This document shows, one piece after another, positions 63,670 to 64,000 of a stretch of 64,000 bases of DNA. Each line of letters begins with the position of its first letter. The stretch's first letter is position 1. This stretch comes from Bifidobacterium asteroides (lineage in GTDB: Bacteria > Actinomycetota > Actinomycetes > Actinomycetales > Bifidobacteriaceae): assembly GCF_003202755.1 (NCBI RefSeq), contig NZ_QGLK01000005.1, forward strand, positions 494,060 through 558,059, written 5' to 3'. Under the pieces are notes generated by a model. It was not told the origin of the DNA, made no database searches, and saw only the letters and a program-made list of their open reading frames with translations. A program made the translations under genes and the position numbers.

Positions 63670-64000
63670 AATTCGTTGCTCCCGTGTGTAGACATACTCG
63701 AGTACGGCTCGTTATGAGTCAAGCTATATCACGGTACACATGAGCCGGGACGGAGTCAAACGAGCCCCCGCCATCCAGCTGGCGAGAACCGCTCCATACC
63801 CTGTGCAAACCCTGTCATAGAGGGAGAAAGAGCATCTTTACTTATCCACAAATTACATCACTGTTATTCACATTCGGCGCAGATACAACACGCTATCCTG
63901 TGGATAACCGCGCAAAGTCGGTGTAACAATGGGCTACTGTCTACTTTGAGAGAAGCAGGAAGACCGGGAAATCCGTCGTCGAGAAGAGAGGAGCACACTG
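63670..64000. other. Region between rpmH and (presumed) dnaA
   Basis: In actinobacteria this gap usually holds the dnaA promoter and part or all of the origin. The last bases contain GAGGAG, a ribosome-binding site followed by six or more bases and the window edge, consistent with dnaA starting just outside. DnaA-box matches are described separately. Confidence 0.6.
63842..63907. promoter_or_regulatory. DnaA-box-like sites between rpmH and dnaA
   Basis: Perfect TTATCCACA at 63842-63850, TTATTCACA at 63864-63872 (fits TTATNCACA) and TGTGGATAA at 63899-63907 on the other strand. Three boxes in 66 bp next to the presumed dnaA start fit dnaA autoregulation or an origin. Confidence 0.7.

Noticed and set aside
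1..64000. CRISPR array, insertion sequence, prophage or restriction system
   Set aside because: No spaced direct repeats with unique spacers, no transposase, integrase, phage structural or restriction gene could be found in any frame.

Overview
The window reads as chromosomal DNA of a Bifidobacterium or a close relative in the Bifidobacteriaceae. It is GC-rich, carries LacI-controlled ABC sugar importers next to cytoplasmic glycosidases, and has the actinobacterial origin-flanking order (cca, nudix, DUF6049, murJ, trxB, parB, parA, rsmG, jag, yidC, yidD, rnpA, rpmH, then presumably dnaA). The species cannot be named from sequence alone. An insect-associated lineage is possible but is a guess.

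Positions 1-15400 hold carbohydrate uptake. Two paralogous sets each have a LacI repressor, a lipoprotein binding protein, two permeases and glycosidases: set 1 has a GH1 enzyme, set 2 has GH13 and GH172 enzymes. An MFS transporter and an ApbE-type flavin transferase lie between them. Neither set encodes an ATPase; a shared MsmK-type ATPase is encoded at 26839-27966. LacI-type operator candidates are visible in front of both binding-protein genes.

Positions 15400-31900 are housekeeping: purA, class II aldolase, a CPBP membrane protease, a nucleoside hydrolase with an MFS transporter behind a near-perfect palindromic operator, dcd, two carboxymuconolactone-decarboxylase-like proteins, an rRNA methyltransferase, a DUF4032 kinase-like protein, msmK, a membrane Ser/Thr kinase, a DsbA-like protein and tRNA-Thr(TGT). 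Between the tRNA and rpfB lies a set of strong hairpins, two with C-rich loops, ending in an intrinsic terminator. This is a good candidate small RNA.

Positions 32300-40200 hold the rpfB-rsmA-ispE cluster, a LytR_C protein and a 1248-residue LPxTG surface protein. That protein contains two sets of exactly seven RCC1 blades, each apparently inserted inside an IPT/TIG domain. Three tandem 13-bp repeats precede it.

Positions 40300-64000 are the origin flank. The stretch from about 51.6 to 60.8 kb is visibly more AT-rich, with long gene-free gaps, several parS sites (two inside parB, encoding a repeated VSRET) and DnaA-box-like sequences upstream of parA. A second DnaA-box group lies between rpmH and the end of the window, where dnaA should begin.
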